Origin: Clostridium pasteurianum
GTDB lineage: Bacteria > Bacillota > Clostridia > Clostridiales > Clostridiaceae
Assembly (NCBI RefSeq): GCF_001705235.1
Contig: NZ_MCGV01000001.1
Coordinates: 3,600,181-3,664,180 of the forward strand
DNA: 64,000 bases
Direction: 5' to 3'
The notes beneath the pieces are model-generated. The model was not told the DNA's origin, made no database searches, and saw nothing but the letters and a program-made list of their open reading frames with translations. A program made the translations under genes and the position numbers. Positions 1 to 10,154 of the stretch are shown one piece after another; positions within the stretch are counted from its first letter, which is position 1, and each line of letters starts with the position of its first letter.

Positions 1-205
1 AAAATAAAAATTAAGAATGAAGAATTAAGAATTAAGAATGAATGAGAATTTTCCACTGCTTTGCTCTGGAAAATCTACATTTTACAAAAGAACATTTTCA
101 CTAGTGGAAATGAAGGCAGTTATATGTTTAGAAGTTTTTCGCAGTGTAACGAAGAAAAAGTTACACTCATTCTTAATTTTTCATTCTTAATTCTTAATTT
201 TTTTC
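1..205. repeat. Palindromic MITE-like intergenic element
   Basis: Both ends are built from short units of the type AATTAAGAATG. They are direct in the first 45 bases and inverted at about 165-202, so the two ends can pair imperfectly. Inside are smaller hairpins: TTTTCCA/TGGAAAA near 50-74 and an 8-bp AGTGTAAC/GTTACACT stem at 143-167. There is no open reading frame. The element may extend beyond the left edge of the window. I infer a non-autonomous repeat; its mobility is not shown. Confidence 0.6.
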
Positions 206-305
206 AATTTTCATTTAAGTAATTTTATGAAAAATGCGGCTGAATTGTAGTGGATATTATAGCCTCCTACAATTTTTAATTTAAGAGTAAGGGAGGAATG
301 CTTTT

Positions 306-947
306 GTGAATATTAGGGATATACTTATTTATAAACTAGAATTAGTACCGGCAATACTTATAGCATTTACTTTTCATGAGTATGCACATGCTTTGATAGC
401 AGATAAACTTGGAGATAAAACACCAAAGTTTCAAGGACGACTTACGTTAAATCCAGCAGCCCACATTGATATAGTAGGATTTATAATGATTATATTAGTT
501 GGTTTTGGATTTGCTAAACCTGTAGAAACAAATCCAGGAGCATATAAAAATTATTATAAGGATGATCTCAAAGTATCAATAGCGGGGCCACTAGCAAATT
601 TAATAACTGCTTTTATTTTCGCTATTATATGTGGAATATTTTCGAAGCTTGCAATTGCTAATTCTATTACAGCCATAATTTATATATTACTGGTTAAAAT
701 TGTTGGAATTAATTGTATGTTTTCAATATTTAACATGATTCCAATACCTGGTTTCGATGGATATCATGTTATTCAAGATTTATTCCCGAAATTTGGCTAT
801 AAAATTTCTGCTTATGAGAAATATGGTATGCTTTTGTTCTTTGTTATGATTATTCCTATTGGAACAACGTCTATAGCTGATATTATTGTAGGAATTCCTT
901 CAAATTTACTTTCTCAATTGTTCATGAAAATAGGGGCTCTCATATAA
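306..947 (+). CDS. Site-2-type (M50) intramembrane zinc metalloprotease
   Basis: This 213-residue membrane protein has the three hallmarks of the M50 site-2 protease family. The zinc motif HEYAH (H24, E25, H28) lies in the first transmembrane helix. An NP motif is at residues 49-50, and the third metal ligand is the Asp in IPGFDG (D151). There are four to five hydrophobic segments and no PDZ domain, as in the short YwhC-like branch found across Firmicutes. The start is GTG, with GGGAGG nine bases upstream; the ATG at 298 runs into a stop at once. The substrate is unknown. Relatives cleave membrane-bound regulators or leftover signal peptides, but nothing nearby points to a partner. It is followed by a hairpin and then trmB. 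Confidence 0.85.
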   Translation: MNIRDILIYKLELVPAILIAFTFHEYAHALIADKLGDKTPKFQGRLTLNPAAHIDIVGFIMIILVGFGFAKPVETNPGAYKNYYKDDLKVSIAGPLANLITAFIFAIICGIFSKLAIANSITAIIYILLVKIVGINCMFSIFNMIPIPGFDGYHVIQDLFPKFGYKISAYEKYGMLLFFVMIIPIGTTSIADIIVGIPSNLLSQLFMKIGALI

Positions 948-984
948 TCTTATTTAAGCTGTTTTACGGAAATTGTATCTAAAT

Positions 985-1018
985 AATAATATAGGGGGCC
1001 AGTGCCCTCTATATTATT
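985..1018 (+). terminator. Hairpin after the M50 protease gene
   Basis: A 15-bp stem (AATAATATAGGGGGC pairing with GCCCTCTATATTATT) has a 4-base loop. The T-run after it is weak, so it is either a poor intrinsic terminator or an mRNA-stabilising hairpin between the protease gene and trmB. Confidence 0.5.
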
Positions 1019-1059
1019 GTGTATTAAAAGCTAATGATAATTGATTTTAGGAGGAAAAG

Positions 1060-1695
1060 ATGAGACTTAGAAAAAAAAGGTGGGCACGACCAGAAATGGA
1101 GCAAAATCCATTGTGCATAATTACTCCTCAAGAGTATAAGGGTAAATGGAATGATGTCTTTAAAAATGATAATGAAATTTACCTTGAGCTTGGTTGTGGT
1201 AGAGGAGATTTTGTGACTAATATAGCACTAAAAAATCCAGAAAAAAATTACATAGCAATTGATCTAAAGGATGAGGTTATTGCCATTGCCCTTAGAAAGA
1301 TAACTGCAAGTGAAGTTACTAATGTTAGAATAACACCGCTTCAAATAGCATTTATAAATGATATTTTTGATAAAAATGAAATAGGTAGGATATACATAAA
1401 CTTTTGTAACCCATGGCCTAAGGAGCGTCACAAGAAACGAAGATTAACGCATACTAAATTTTTAACAAAATATAAAGAATTTTTAAAGCCTAAAAGTCAA
1501 ATATGGTTTAAAACTGATGATGATGGGCTTTTTGTAGAATCTTTGGATTATTTTAAGGAATGTGGCTTTGAAATAAAATTTATAACTTACGATTTACATA
1601 AAAGTGATTTTGATGAGAATATTCAAACTGAATATGAAACTAAATTTATGAATTTAGGTATAAAGATTAAATTTTTAATTGCTGAATTAAAGTAG
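1060..1695 (+). CDS. trmB: tRNA (guanine-N7-)-methyltransferase TrmB
   Basis: The 211-residue protein should transfer a methyl group from S-adenosylmethionine to G46 in the variable loop of tRNAs. The sequence shows the SAM-binding motif [10 protein letters not shown] at about residues 42-51. It also has the family signature [12 protein letters not shown] at about 127-138 and the KTDDDGLF segment near 160. Length and layout match bacterial TrmB. The ATG has AGGAGG six bases upstream. An SDR gene begins nine bases after the stop, so the two are probably cotranscribed, although no functional link between them is obvious. Confidence 0.93.
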   Translation: MRLRKKRWARPEMEQNPLCIITPQEYKGKWNDVFKNDNEIYLELGCGRGDFVTNIALKNPEKNYIAIDLKDEVIAIALRKITASEVTNVRITPLQIAFINDIFDKNEIGRIYINFCNPWPKERHKKRRLTHTKFLTKYKEFLKPKSQIWFKTDDDGLFVESLDYFKECGFEIKFITYDLHKSDFDENIQTEYETKFMNLGIKIKFLIAELK

Positions 1696-1704
1696 GGTGA
1701 TTTT

Positions 1705-2451
1705 ATGTTTGAAGATTTAATAGGAAAAATAGCCATTGTAACAGGTGCATCCCGTGGAATAGGAAGGGGCATAGCAGTTGAAATGGCAAAGTCAGGTATA
1801 GAGGTTGTAATAAATTATAAGGAAGACGAACAAGGTGCATTGAAAACCTTACATATAATTAAGAGAAATGGTGGAACTGCATGTATATGCAAATGCGATA
1901 TAAGTTCATATAATCAAGTGAAGGAAATGTTTAAATTTGTAATCAATAAATTTGGAAAAATTGATTTTTTAGTGAACAATGGTGGAATATCCAAAGTAGG
2001 TCTTTTTATGGATATGACAGAGGAGGATTATAATGAAGTTATGGATAATGATTTTAGGGGAGTTTTTAATTGTTCCAGCTTAGCTGTTAAATATATGATA
2101 CCTAAGAAATCGGGCAGCATAATAAATATATCTTCCATGTGGGGAAATGTAGGGGCTTCTTGTGAAGTTTTGTATTCTTCGGCTAAAGGTGCTGTAAATT
2201 CTTTTACAAAGGCATTAGGTAAAGAATTAGCACCATCAGGAATTCGAGTTAATGCAATATCTCCAGGAGTTATAGATACAGATATGAATAAGTGTTTTTC
2301 AAAGGACGAAAGAGCGGATTTGGAAAATGAAATACCAATGGGCAAATTTGGAGAAGCTTCAGATATAGCTAAAATGGTTGTATTTCTCATAAGTAAAGAA
2401 GCTGCATATATTACATCACAAATTATAACTATAGATGGTGGAATGATTTAA
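1705..2451 (+). CDS. SDR-family oxidoreductase (FabG-like)
   Basis: A 248-residue short-chain dehydrogenase/reductase. The Rossmann motif TGASRGIG is at residues 13-20 and the structural NNGG at about 91-94. The catalytic Ser lies in NISS (143-144), and Tyr157 and Lys161 form YxxxK. The C-terminal DGGM is typical of the family. The closest class is 3-oxoacyl-ACP reductase or a related 3-oxoacyl/alcohol dehydrogenase, with NADPH the likely cofactor. It is not next to other fatty-acid genes, so a dedicated FabG role is uncertain. It follows trmB by nine bases with the site GGGTGA, which suggests one transcript. Confidence 0.85.
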   Translation: MFEDLIGKIAIVTGASRGIGRGIAVEMAKSGIEVVINYKEDEQGALKTLHIIKRNGGTACICKCDISSYNQVKEMFKFVINKFGKIDFLVNNGGISKVGLFMDMTEEDYNEVMDNDFRGVFNCSSLAVKYMIPKKSGSIINISSMWGNVGASCEVLYSSAKGAVNSFTKALGKELAPSGIRVNAISPGVIDTDMNKCFSKDERADLENEIPMGKFGEASDIAKMVVFLISKEAAYITSQIITIDGGMI

Positions 2452-2550
2452 TTTGTAGGAGACTTGATACTTATTTAAATTTACTACTGAATAAATTATA
2501 TAAATACTGTCAATAATACCAATATAAACAATTATGGGAAGGTGTGTATT

Positions 2551-3360
2551 ATGGCAGTATTTTTTTTACTTTTAGGCCTTATACTATTATTTATAAATAT
2601 GATTATAGCTGTAATAGAGAAAATAAAAAGAAAAAAACTGGGCTATATGTATTGGAGTTTATTAACACTAGCTATTGCAATAGTAATTGTTAGTTTTATA
2701 GAAATACCTGTAAGGGAATATAATAGTGTACCTAAAGAGAGTAAAACTGTAAAGACAAGTGCTGTTAAATCGCATAAGGCTAAAATTATGAATTTATATA
2801 GTATGGAAAATGGTGAGAGTATAATAATACAATATGATAATAAAAATATACTAGTTGATATACCATCTTATGTGTCAAAGCCACAAGATAAGAATAACAT
2901 TTTTAATATACTCGATTCACATGGTATAAAAAAAGTAGATGTGCTTATTTTAACTTCAAATGATGAGAAAGCCGTAAATAATATATTAAGTGTAATTGGA
3001 AAATATAATATTAATAATATTATATATGCAGATTCATCAATCAAAGGAACAAAAATGGACAATGAGATAGTAAGCAATGTAAAAGCAATAAACGATGTAA
3101 AAAAGAGCAGCATATATCCCGCAGTAATGAATGATAAACAAAATATATATGATATGGATGTGGAAAATAAAAAAAGTGAAGATGGTACAGAATTAAATTT
3201 TAAGTTGCCTAAAAATGTTAAAGGAATCTTGGATTTAGATTCTTATGATTCAAATATCCATAATAGCAGTGTATATGATCACAAAATAAAGATTAGCTAT
3301 GATGTTGAAGGTTATATATCATTAAAAATAATTTCTAAGGTAGATGAAAATAAAGATTAA
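2551..3360 (+). CDS. Membrane-anchored metallo-beta-lactamase-like protein without metal site
   Basis: The 269-residue protein starts with two transmembrane helices (about 1-22 and 36-55), followed by an extracytoplasmic domain. That domain aligns by eye with the ComEC-type metallo-beta-lactamase fold encoded at 10452-11360. It shares the run from the first beta strand through GESIIIQ, then NILVDI, then KKVDVLILT and KYNINNIIYADSS. Where active family members have THPHEDH, this protein has TSNDEK (about residues 135-140), so the zinc ligands are gone. Likely role: a non-catalytic binding or structural protein at the membrane. The start chosen is ATG 2551, because GGGAAGGTG precedes it at a good distance; GTG 2542 is possible. 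Confidence 0.6.
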   Translation: MAVFFLLLGLILLFINMIIAVIEKIKRKKLGYMYWSLLTLAIAIVIVSFIEIPVREYNSVPKESKTVKTSAVKSHKAKIMNLYSMENGESIIIQYDNKNILVDIPSYVSKPQDKNNIFNILDSHGIKKVDVLILTSNDEKAVNNILSVIGKYNINNIIYADSSIKGTKMDNEIVSNVKAINDVKKSSIYPAVMNDKQNIYDMDVENKKSEDGTELNFKLPKNVKGILDLDSYDSNIHNSSVYDHKIKISYDVEGYISLKIISKVDENKD

Positions 3361-3368
3361 TATCCCAT

Positions 3369-3420
3369 AGGTTATATTTTAAATAAGTGTAGAAACATAC
3401 GCTTATTTAAAATATAACCT
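3369..3420. terminator. Long intrinsic-terminator-like hairpin
   Basis: A 22-bp nearly perfect inverted repeat (starting AGGTTATATTTTAAATAAG) around an 8-base loop lies just after the stop at 3360. It is symmetric enough to stop transcription in either direction. Confidence 0.7.
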
Positions 3421-3532
3421 AAATTTATTAATAAGGTTAGAAATGCCTATGTTTTAATGATATAATTAAAAAGAAACTAAGGCGAAATTAGTATAATGGA
3501 ATTATAAATAGTAATTATAGAGGGGATGCATA

Positions 3533-4504
3533 ATGGTGAAGATTAATATATTGAAATGCCATGGGACAGGAAATGATTTTATTTTAATTGATGAATATAA
3601 TAATGATTATAATTTAAATGATGAGATAAGAAAAAGTATTGCAGTTGAGGCTTGTAATAGAAAAAAATCAATAGGTGGAGACGGTATATTATTTGTTCAA
3701 AAAAGTAGCATATGCGATGCTAAAATGAGAATTTTTAATTCAGATGGCTCAGAAGCTGAAATGTGTGGTAATGGACTTAGATGTGTTGGTAGATATGTTA
3801 TCGAAATGTTAAAAAAAGAGATTGTAGAAATAGAAACTTTAAAATCAAGGTATTTTGTAAGGCAGCAGGAAGATATATATAAAGGAGTAAAAACTGTTAA
3901 AATAGATATTAAGTCTGTATCCTTTGATGTAAGTTCACTGCCAATTAATTATAAAAAGAAAAATCTCATGTTTGATAAGATACCTGAATTATCAGATGAA
4001 CTTGATTTTACGGCTGTAAGTATTACGAATCCACATTTAGTAGCAATAGTTGATAAAATAGATAGGGATAAGCTAGTTGAAGTTGGAATGAAAGGAAATA
4101 ATACAAAAACTGTTCTTCCTAAGGGCGTAAATGTAAGTTTTGTGAAGGTACTTGGCGGCAATAACATATATGTAAAAACTTATGAAAGAGGAGTTGGACT
4201 TACTAAATCATGTGGAACAGCAATGACGGCTTCTAGCATAGTAAGTTGCATAAGTAAAAAAGTTTCCTTTGATAAGGAATTAAATATATATAATGATGGC
4301 GGAATGATAAAAGCAATTGTTCATAAAGATGATAAGGACAATTATGCAGTAGATTTTATTGGAAATGCAACATTTGTTTTTAGAGGGACTATAGAAATGA
4401 ATGAAAAGAAAATCCAAAGTTTTACTACTGATAAAATTGGTTTTGAAGATGAAAATAATTGCTATGAGGAGTTCTTTAATTATACAAGAAAGAAAATAGA
4501 ATAA
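3533..4504 (+). CDS. dapF: Diaminopimelate epimerase DapF
   Basis: This enzyme interconverts LL- and meso-diaminopimelate, which feeds lysine and peptidoglycan synthesis. Both catalytic cysteines are visible: C78 in the AEMCGNGLRC block and C227 in the KSCGTA block. The substrate-binding segments are present too: the early GTGNDF, then ITNPH (about 165-169) and KGVNVSFV (about 197-204). At 323 residues it is longer than the usual 270-280 because of a C-terminal extension after residue 280. The ATG is preceded by AGGGGATG. The gene is flanked by hairpins and stands alone, not in a lysine operon. Identity is firm. Confidence 0.92.
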   Translation: MVKINILKCHGTGNDFILIDEYNNDYNLNDEIRKSIAVEACNRKKSIGGDGILFVQKSSICDAKMRIFNSDGSEAEMCGNGLRCVGRYVIEMLKKEIVEIETLKSRYFVRQQEDIYKGVKTVKIDIKSVSFDVSSLPINYKKKNLMFDKIPELSDELDFTAVSITNPHLVAIVDKIDRDKLVEVGMKGNNTKTVLPKGVNVSFVKVLGGNNIYVKTYERGVGLTKSCGTAMTASSIVSCISKKVSFDKELNIYNDGGMIKAIVHKDDKDNYAVDFIGNATFVFRGTIEMNEKKIQSFTTDKIGFEDENNCYEEFFNYTRKKIE

Positions 4505-4744
4505 AACTTTTTATGAATTATTATAGCATTTTAAGTTAAACATTTTATTTATATGAAATTATTAAGGGTAAAGGATTTATTAAGAATCTTTTACCCTTAA
4601 TTTATAAATATTAATTCAAAATAAATACAAATAGATAAAAATATATAAAAAATAACAATTAAACCTATCACTTACAAAAATAAAGGAGTATAATATATAA
4701 AGTAAGTTTTAAAAATTGTTAGGATTGTATTGGAAGTGAATTTT

Positions 4745-7700
4745 GTGAATATTATAAATAATAGATATAGAGTATTAAGTATAATAGATAAAGGGCAAAT
4801 TTTAACGTCACTCGAGGTTATGGATATACTGAGAGAAAATTCTAAATTAAAACTTAATGTAATTGACATAAAATACCTTTCTAAAAACATGGAAAGCTAT
4901 CTAAAAAATGAATTTGTAAATTTAGTTAATTTAAGCAGTAAATATATGTTTAAACTTTATAGCTTAAATGTTATAAATACTATAGATAACAGATACGTGG
5001 ATGAGTTTAAATGGTATTATACATCTGAGTTAAAGTATAAATGGAATAATTTATATAATGTAGTCAAATTAAACGAGAAAGATATTATAGATATATTTTT
5101 ACAGCTATGTATTTGCATACAATACATAAATAGTAGTGGGTATATATACGAAAATATAATACCAGAAAATGTGTATGTTATGCATGATAAAAATAAATTT
5201 AAAGTTAAACTAAATAATTTAATAGCATCTGAATTGAATGAAACTCAGCAGAACAGCGGATGGGATTTTAAATTTAATAGAGAGAATCAAACTGGTTTTT
5301 ACGATGGCATAAAACAAGAAATATATAAACTTGGAATTTTACTTATGGGATTAGTTAGGAGAGAATTTTTAGATTATTTAGAGAAAGATAATTTATTAGA
5401 AGTGTATAAGAGTATTTCAAAAGGAAGTTATTCGAAATATTATAGTAGTGACTTTTTATCTAAAATACTACCTATTATTTATAATATGATTTGCAGTGAA
5501 GATAAAAGATACAGAAGTATAAAAAATATAGTGGATGATATTAATTATGTTTTTGAAAGAGATGTTAATGTTTATGATGTAGAAGCTCTTGAAAAAATGA
5601 ATTATAATGTGAGCATAGTTGGTAGAAAGGCTGAAATAGAAAAGGTTTTAAATGCGTATGGTTTATCTAAAAATAGTACTCATAAGTCAAATCTATTTAT
5701 TGTGCATGGTAAAAGTGGAATAGGCAAAACAAGGTTTTTAAGGGAAATTAAATATATATTCAGGTTTAATATGGATAGTGTTTATTACAGCTTTGATAAT
5801 GGACACGATATAAAGAGAATTGCGTTTAATGAGATATTAAAGCAGATTCTCATAAATTGTGACTTTGAGCATGGTACGAAGAGTCGCGAACGTGAATTAG
5901 CATTGGATTTGCTCAACATATTTAGTAATTATGATAGCAAGGAAATTCTTTTAAACAATGAGGATAAATTTAAAGTTTTTGATATGTGTATAGATTTTTT
6001 AAATATGATGGCAGTTAAAAAACCTTTAATTTTATTAATTGATAATATAGATGAAATAGATGAATTTAGTATTGAGTTTATAAAATATTTTTATAGTAAG
6101 GTAAGAAGTACAAAAAATATTTTATTTATATTTTCATATTCAGAAGAAATTGAATATAGAACTAACAGAACAAATGAATTAATAAATCTATTTAAAATGA
6201 ATTTTACTGATATATTCCTTGATGAATTGAAATTTGAAGATACCAATAAATTTATAAAATATGTTTTGGGAACTAGGTATTTACCTGAAAGTTTCTGTAG
6301 AAAAATTTTTGAAAAAACAAAAGGCAACCCTGGTTTTATCATGGAAGTTTTAAAAGGACTTTATGCAAGAAAGTACATATATGTAAGCAAGGATAAGGGA
6401 TTATGGATTACATCTTATGATAAGATAAGTGAAATTCCAATACATGGATCACTTATTAAGAATATTGAGAATCAGATAAAAGGGATAAACGGGTTAGAGC
6501 TAGAGTTCATGAACGCCTTTTCTATTTTTAATATAAACTTAAAGATGTCAATTATAGAGGCGTTTTTTGAGGAATATGATAAGAAAACTGTTTATGAAGT
6601 GGTAAATAAGCTATTAGATAAGGGAATAATAGAAAAAGTAGATAAAAATACAGGCTTATATTATGCAGTTACCAGTAAAACGATTAAATTAGCTTTAATT
6701 GAAAGAATGGATAATAATTATAAAAATAAAATTAATGAGAGGGCCGCTCTTATATTAGAAAAAATAGATAGAGATAAGTATAGTGAGGAAATACTGTTTC
6801 ACTTTGAAAATTCTTTTGATGTAAATAAAATAATTGAATATTACTTAAGTAAGTATAAGAATCCGCTTTATATAAAAGATAGAAATTTAGTAGTAAGTAA
6901 AATTAGAAAATTGGTGAAATCTATTACTACTAATTGCAGTTTTGGAGGAATTAAACTCCTAATTATTTTAGGAGATTTGTTGCTGCTAGATGAAAAAAAG
7001 GATGAAGCAAAAATTTATTTTAAACTAGCAGAAAAACTTTCAGAAAAAATGAAAAATTATGATTTACAGTTTAAAGCGTTAAATAAGATTATATTTATTC
7101 TCCAAAATAATTTAAATTTAACGGAAAGTAAAAAGTATATATATGAGCAGAAAAAAATCTTGAAGCAATACTATAGATTAGAGTTTAAACTTTGTATATG
7201 TTTAGAAGAGGCTTTTAATTTTTACAATAATAAGGAGTTTGAAAAAGCCATTTTTATTTGTAAAGGTGCGCTTAAGGAATGTAATCAGGATATGGAAGAA
7301 GAGAAATTTTTTGCTTACTATATTTTAAGTAATTCATTTATAAAAAAATGGGATATTAGAGATGCATTTAAATATACTGCCTTATGCGTAGATGAAAAAT
7401 ACATTTCACAAAATTTAACTTATGTACTAAATTCACTAAATAATATGGCTTATATATATGAAAATTATTTTGATGATGTTGATAAAGCTAAAAAGTATCT
7501 TTTACAATTGCTTCAATTATCAACAAATTTTAATTATCTTCATTTTAAATTGTTGTCGCTCTCACAGATAGCAACTTTAGATTTAAAGGAGGCAGCTTAT
7601 GATGGAGCATTTAAGTCTTTTGAGAATGTTCTTGAACTTGCCCAAAAGATTAATGATAAATTTATAGAAGCTTATTGCTATTGTAAATTATGCAAGGTGT

Positions 7701-10096
7701 GTTTATCGACATATGATATTGGAAAAGCATATAAGTATTTTATAAAAGCTGCTATTAAGATAGCTTATTTTAAAAATGATGCTGACTTTATAAATATGTA
7801 TTTCATGATAGCTATTGAGTTATATTTAAAAATAGGGCAGCCTAAAAAGGCTAAGGCGTACATGAACAAATTAAAGAATAAATGCGGGCAAGATAATATT
7901 AGTGAAATAGAGAAATTTATTGATTACTATATTGACTACTTAACTTACAAAGATGAAGCTTCAATTGAGAGATTCAAGGCATTTGTGAAAAAAGTGGATT
8001 TTAAAAATAAGGATATAAATAGTATTGTTGAAATAGTACATTTATCAATTACAATATATTTAAATAAAGATTTTGAATTATTCTATATGATTTACAATAG
8101 ATTAAATAAATTGGATATAAAAAGTAGTTTAGTTAGTAGAGAAATAACTGTAATGAAATCACTTAAGGCTCAGGGGAAAGAGAGACTTAGTTATTCAATT
8201 AGAGCTTTAAATAAAAACAGTAATGAAGTTTCACTTAGCAATATCGTATTGTATATGAATATTACTGAATACTATTTAAAAAATAAGGATTATATAAGAA
8301 CTATAAACTACTTTTTTAATTGTATAGATATTGTGTGGAATTATTACATTAATATTCCAGATCAATATAAAGAAGATTTTATAAACAACTATAATTTAAT
8401 TAGCTTTTTTAAGAAATATGTAGATGTAATAAACGAATATGCAGGAAGTGAAATTTTAGTCAAAGACGATTTTACTTACATATGTGATAATAATGGCACT
8501 GAAAAATTTTATGAAAATACAAATCTAAAAAAGTTGTTTAGTATGGAAAAATTGAAAAAGGATTTAAAAGAATATTATTTAACCTGTATTCCCAAAAAGG
8601 TGAACGGAAGAATAAGTGTTATGAAGAATCAGGTTAATTCCTCTACTATTAATATAGAGAATATACTTAGATATTTAAAGTACAGCTTGATTGCAAAAAA
8701 TATTTATTTCGTTTTAAATCCAGTTAAAAATGAAGATGTAAGAATTTTTACTGAAATAGGTAGTTTTGTTGATAATAATATATTTAAAAAAAATTGGATT
8801 ATAGATAATGTTAATATGAGAAAAAATCTTATATTTATAAAAAGATTTGGATTTAAGGCAGAAAAAAACCTAAGGGGAGGAATAAAATCTATAATTTGCA
8901 TTCCAATATATAGGCTACTAGAAGATGAATATAAAAAGAGAAGTTTCAGAAATGTATTAGGTATACTGTATATTGATACGGATAAGATACTTAACAATTT
9001 TAATGTGGATTCTATAAATAAATGTATTCAATTTAATGGTTTGATTGGTCTTAATGTTGAAAAATATAGACTTTCAATTAGTTCATCTGTTGATGCGCTT
9101 ACAGGAGCAAAAACTAGAGGATATCTGGAGAACAGTGTTGAAAAAATTTTAAATGAAAGTAAAGAGAAGCAAAAAGAATTTTCAGTTTTTATGTATGATC
9201 TCGATAATTTTAAAGGTATAAATGATAGATTTGGACATGGAACTGGCGATAAGGTTTTAAAGGAAGTAAGCAGAATAGTTATGGATAATATAGGCAGTAA
9301 ATCTATTTGTGGAAGATATGGCGGAGAGGAATTTATTGTTATACTCCCTGACTTAAATGTGGCAAAAGCTTATGAAATTTCTGAAATTGTAAGAGATAAA
9401 ATAGATAAGGCTAAAATTCTTGGCGATAAGAGAAGTGTTACTATAAGTGTAGGGGTAGTTTCATACCCAGATATGGCAAATTCTAAAAGCGAAATTTTTG
9501 AAAAAGTTGATAAGGCTCTTTATATGGCTAAAAATTCAGGGAGAAATAGATGCGTTATTTGGAATGAAAGGTTTAATTACAAAGCTAAAGGTACTAATAA
9601 AATAACGGGAATAATTACAGGTAATGCTGTTAAAGATTCTAGAAATGTACTTGTTATGGTAGAGTTTATGGAGATGCTTAGAGATAATGATAAAATGGAA
9701 AAAAAGATATTTAGTATTCTTGGTAGACTGATTGAATTTTTTGAGGCAACTTATTGTAGTTTTATATTATTAGATAATTTAAGTATTACTAAAATATATA
9801 CAAGAAAGATATTTGAAGCTGAATTTGTTGATAGTACTTATGTAAATAGTAGAATTATAAAGGATGTTTTACAAAAAGGTATAGGTATGTATATGATAGA
9901 TTGGGATAATATAAGTGGTATTGATGAAGCAACCGGTATGCCTTATTGGGATTCTATAATGGTCATCCCATTAATCAATAAAAGCATTAGTAAGGGAGCT
10001 CTGTATTTTAAAGTGCCCAATAAACAAAAAGAATTTAATGTTGAGGAATTTAATTTTGCAAGTGCAATATCCAATATTATAGCTGCATTATTGTAA
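4745..10096 (+). CDS. Giant signalling protein: pseudokinase-STAND ATPase-TPR-GAF-GGDEF-GAF
   Basis: About 1783 residues, read in order. Residues 1-270 have a protein-kinase fold, but the catalytic HxD is replaced (YENIIPEN near 132-140) and no DFG is seen, so it is probably a pseudokinase. A STAND/AAA ATPase follows, with Walker A GKSGIGKT at 322-329 and Walker B LILLIDNIDE ending near 437. Helical TPR-like repeats run from about 700 to 1150. A GAF-like region (about 1270-1440) precedes a diguanylate cyclase domain with GGEEF at 1526-1530 and metal-binding YDLDNFKGIND upstream. The usual RxxD inhibitory site five residues before GGEEF is absent. A second GAF-like domain ends the protein. The likely output is c-di-GMP, regulated by ligand or nucleotide. 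GTG 4745 is preferred because GGAAGTGA lies just upstream; TTG 4730 is the alternative. Confidence 0.8.
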   Translation: MNIINNRYRVLSIIDKGQILTSLEVMDILRENSKLKLNVIDIKYLSKNMESYLKNEFVNLVNLSSKYMFKLYSLNVINTIDNRYVDEFKWYYTSELKYKWNNLYNVVKLNEKDIIDIFLQLCICIQYINSSGYIYENIIPENVYVMHDKNKFKVKLNNLIASELNETQQNSGWDFKFNRENQTGFYDGIKQEIYKLGILLMGLVRREFLDYLEKDNLLEVYKSISKGSYSKYYSSDFLSKILPIIYNMICSEDKRYRSIKNIVDDINYVFERDVNVYDVEALEKMNYNVSIVGRKAEIEKVLNAYGLSKNSTHKSNLFIVHGKSGIGKTRFLREIKYIFRFNMDSVYYSFDNGHDIKRIAFNEILKQILINCDFEHGTKSRERELALDLLNIFSNYDSKEILLNNEDKFKVFDMCIDFLNMMAVKKPLILLIDNIDEIDEFSIEFIKYFYSKVRSTKNILFIFSYSEEIEYRTNRTNELINLFKMNFTDIFLDELKFEDTNKFIKYVLGTRYLPESFCRKIFEKTKGNPGFIMEVLKGLYARKYIYVSKDKGLWITSYDKISEIPIHGSLIKNIENQIKGINGLELEFMNAFSIFNINLKMSIIEAFFEEYDKKTVYEVVNKLLDKGIIEKVDKNTGLYYAVTSKTIKLALIERMDNNYKNKINERAALILEKIDRDKYSEEILFHFENSFDVNKIIEYYLSKYKNPLYIKDRNLVVSKIRKLVKSITTNCSFGGIKLLIILGDLLLLDEKKDEAKIYFKLAEKLSEKMKNYDLQFKALNKIIFILQNNLNLTESKKYIYEQKKILKQYYRLEFKLCICLEEAFNFYNNKEFEKAIFICKGALKECNQDMEEEKFFAYYILSNSFIKKWDIRDAFKYTALCVDEKYISQNLTYVLNSLNNMAYIYENYFDDVDKAKKYLLQLLQLSTNFNYLHFKLLSLSQIATLDLKEAAYDGAFKSFENVLELAQKINDKFIEAYCYCKLCKVCLSTYDIGKAYKYFIKAAIKIAYFKNDADFINMYFMIAIELYLKIGQPKKAKAYMNKLKNKCGQDNISEIEKFIDYYIDYLTYKDEASIERFKAFVKKVDFKNKDINSIVEIVHLSITIYLNKDFELFYMIYNRLNKLDIKSSLVSREITVMKSLKAQGKERLSYSIRALNKNSNEVSLSNIVLYMNITEYYLKNKDYIRTINYFFNCIDIVWNYYINIPDQYKEDFINNYNLISFFKKYVDVINEYAGSEILVKDDFTYICDNNGTEKFYENTNLKKLFSMEKLKKDLKEYYLTCIPKKVNGRISVMKNQVNSSTINIENILRYLKYSLIAKNIYFVLNPVKNEDVRIFTEIGSFVDNNIFKKNWIIDNVNMRKNLIFIKRFGFKAEKNLRGGIKSIICIPIYRLLEDEYKKRSFRNVLGILYIDTDKILNNFNVDSINKCIQFNGLIGLNVEKYRLSISSSVDALTGAKTRGYLENSVEKILNESKEKQKEFSVFMYDLDNFKGINDRFGHGTGDKVLKEVSRIVMDNIGSKSICGRYGGEEFIVILPDLNVAKAYEISEIVRDKIDKAKILGDKRSVTISVGVVSYPDMANSKSEIFEKVDKALYMAKNSGRNRCVIWNERFNYKAKGTNKITGIITGNAVKDSRNVLVMVEFMEMLRDNDKMEKKIFSILGRLIEFFEATYCSFILLDNLSITKIYTRKIFEAEFVDSTYVNSRIIKDVLQKGIGMYMIDWDNISGIDEATGMPYWDSIMVIPLINKSISKGALYFKVPNKQKEFNVEEFNFASAISNIIAALL

Positions 10097-10154
10097 AATA
10101 TAAAATTTCTATAGATGTTCAATTAAAAAAATTAAAATTGGATATAATTACAAT

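Noticed and set aside
2028-2390. 120-codon open frame on the minus strand inside the SDR gene
   Set aside because: It is the reverse-strand shadow of a well-conserved SDR gene and resembles no protein I recognise.
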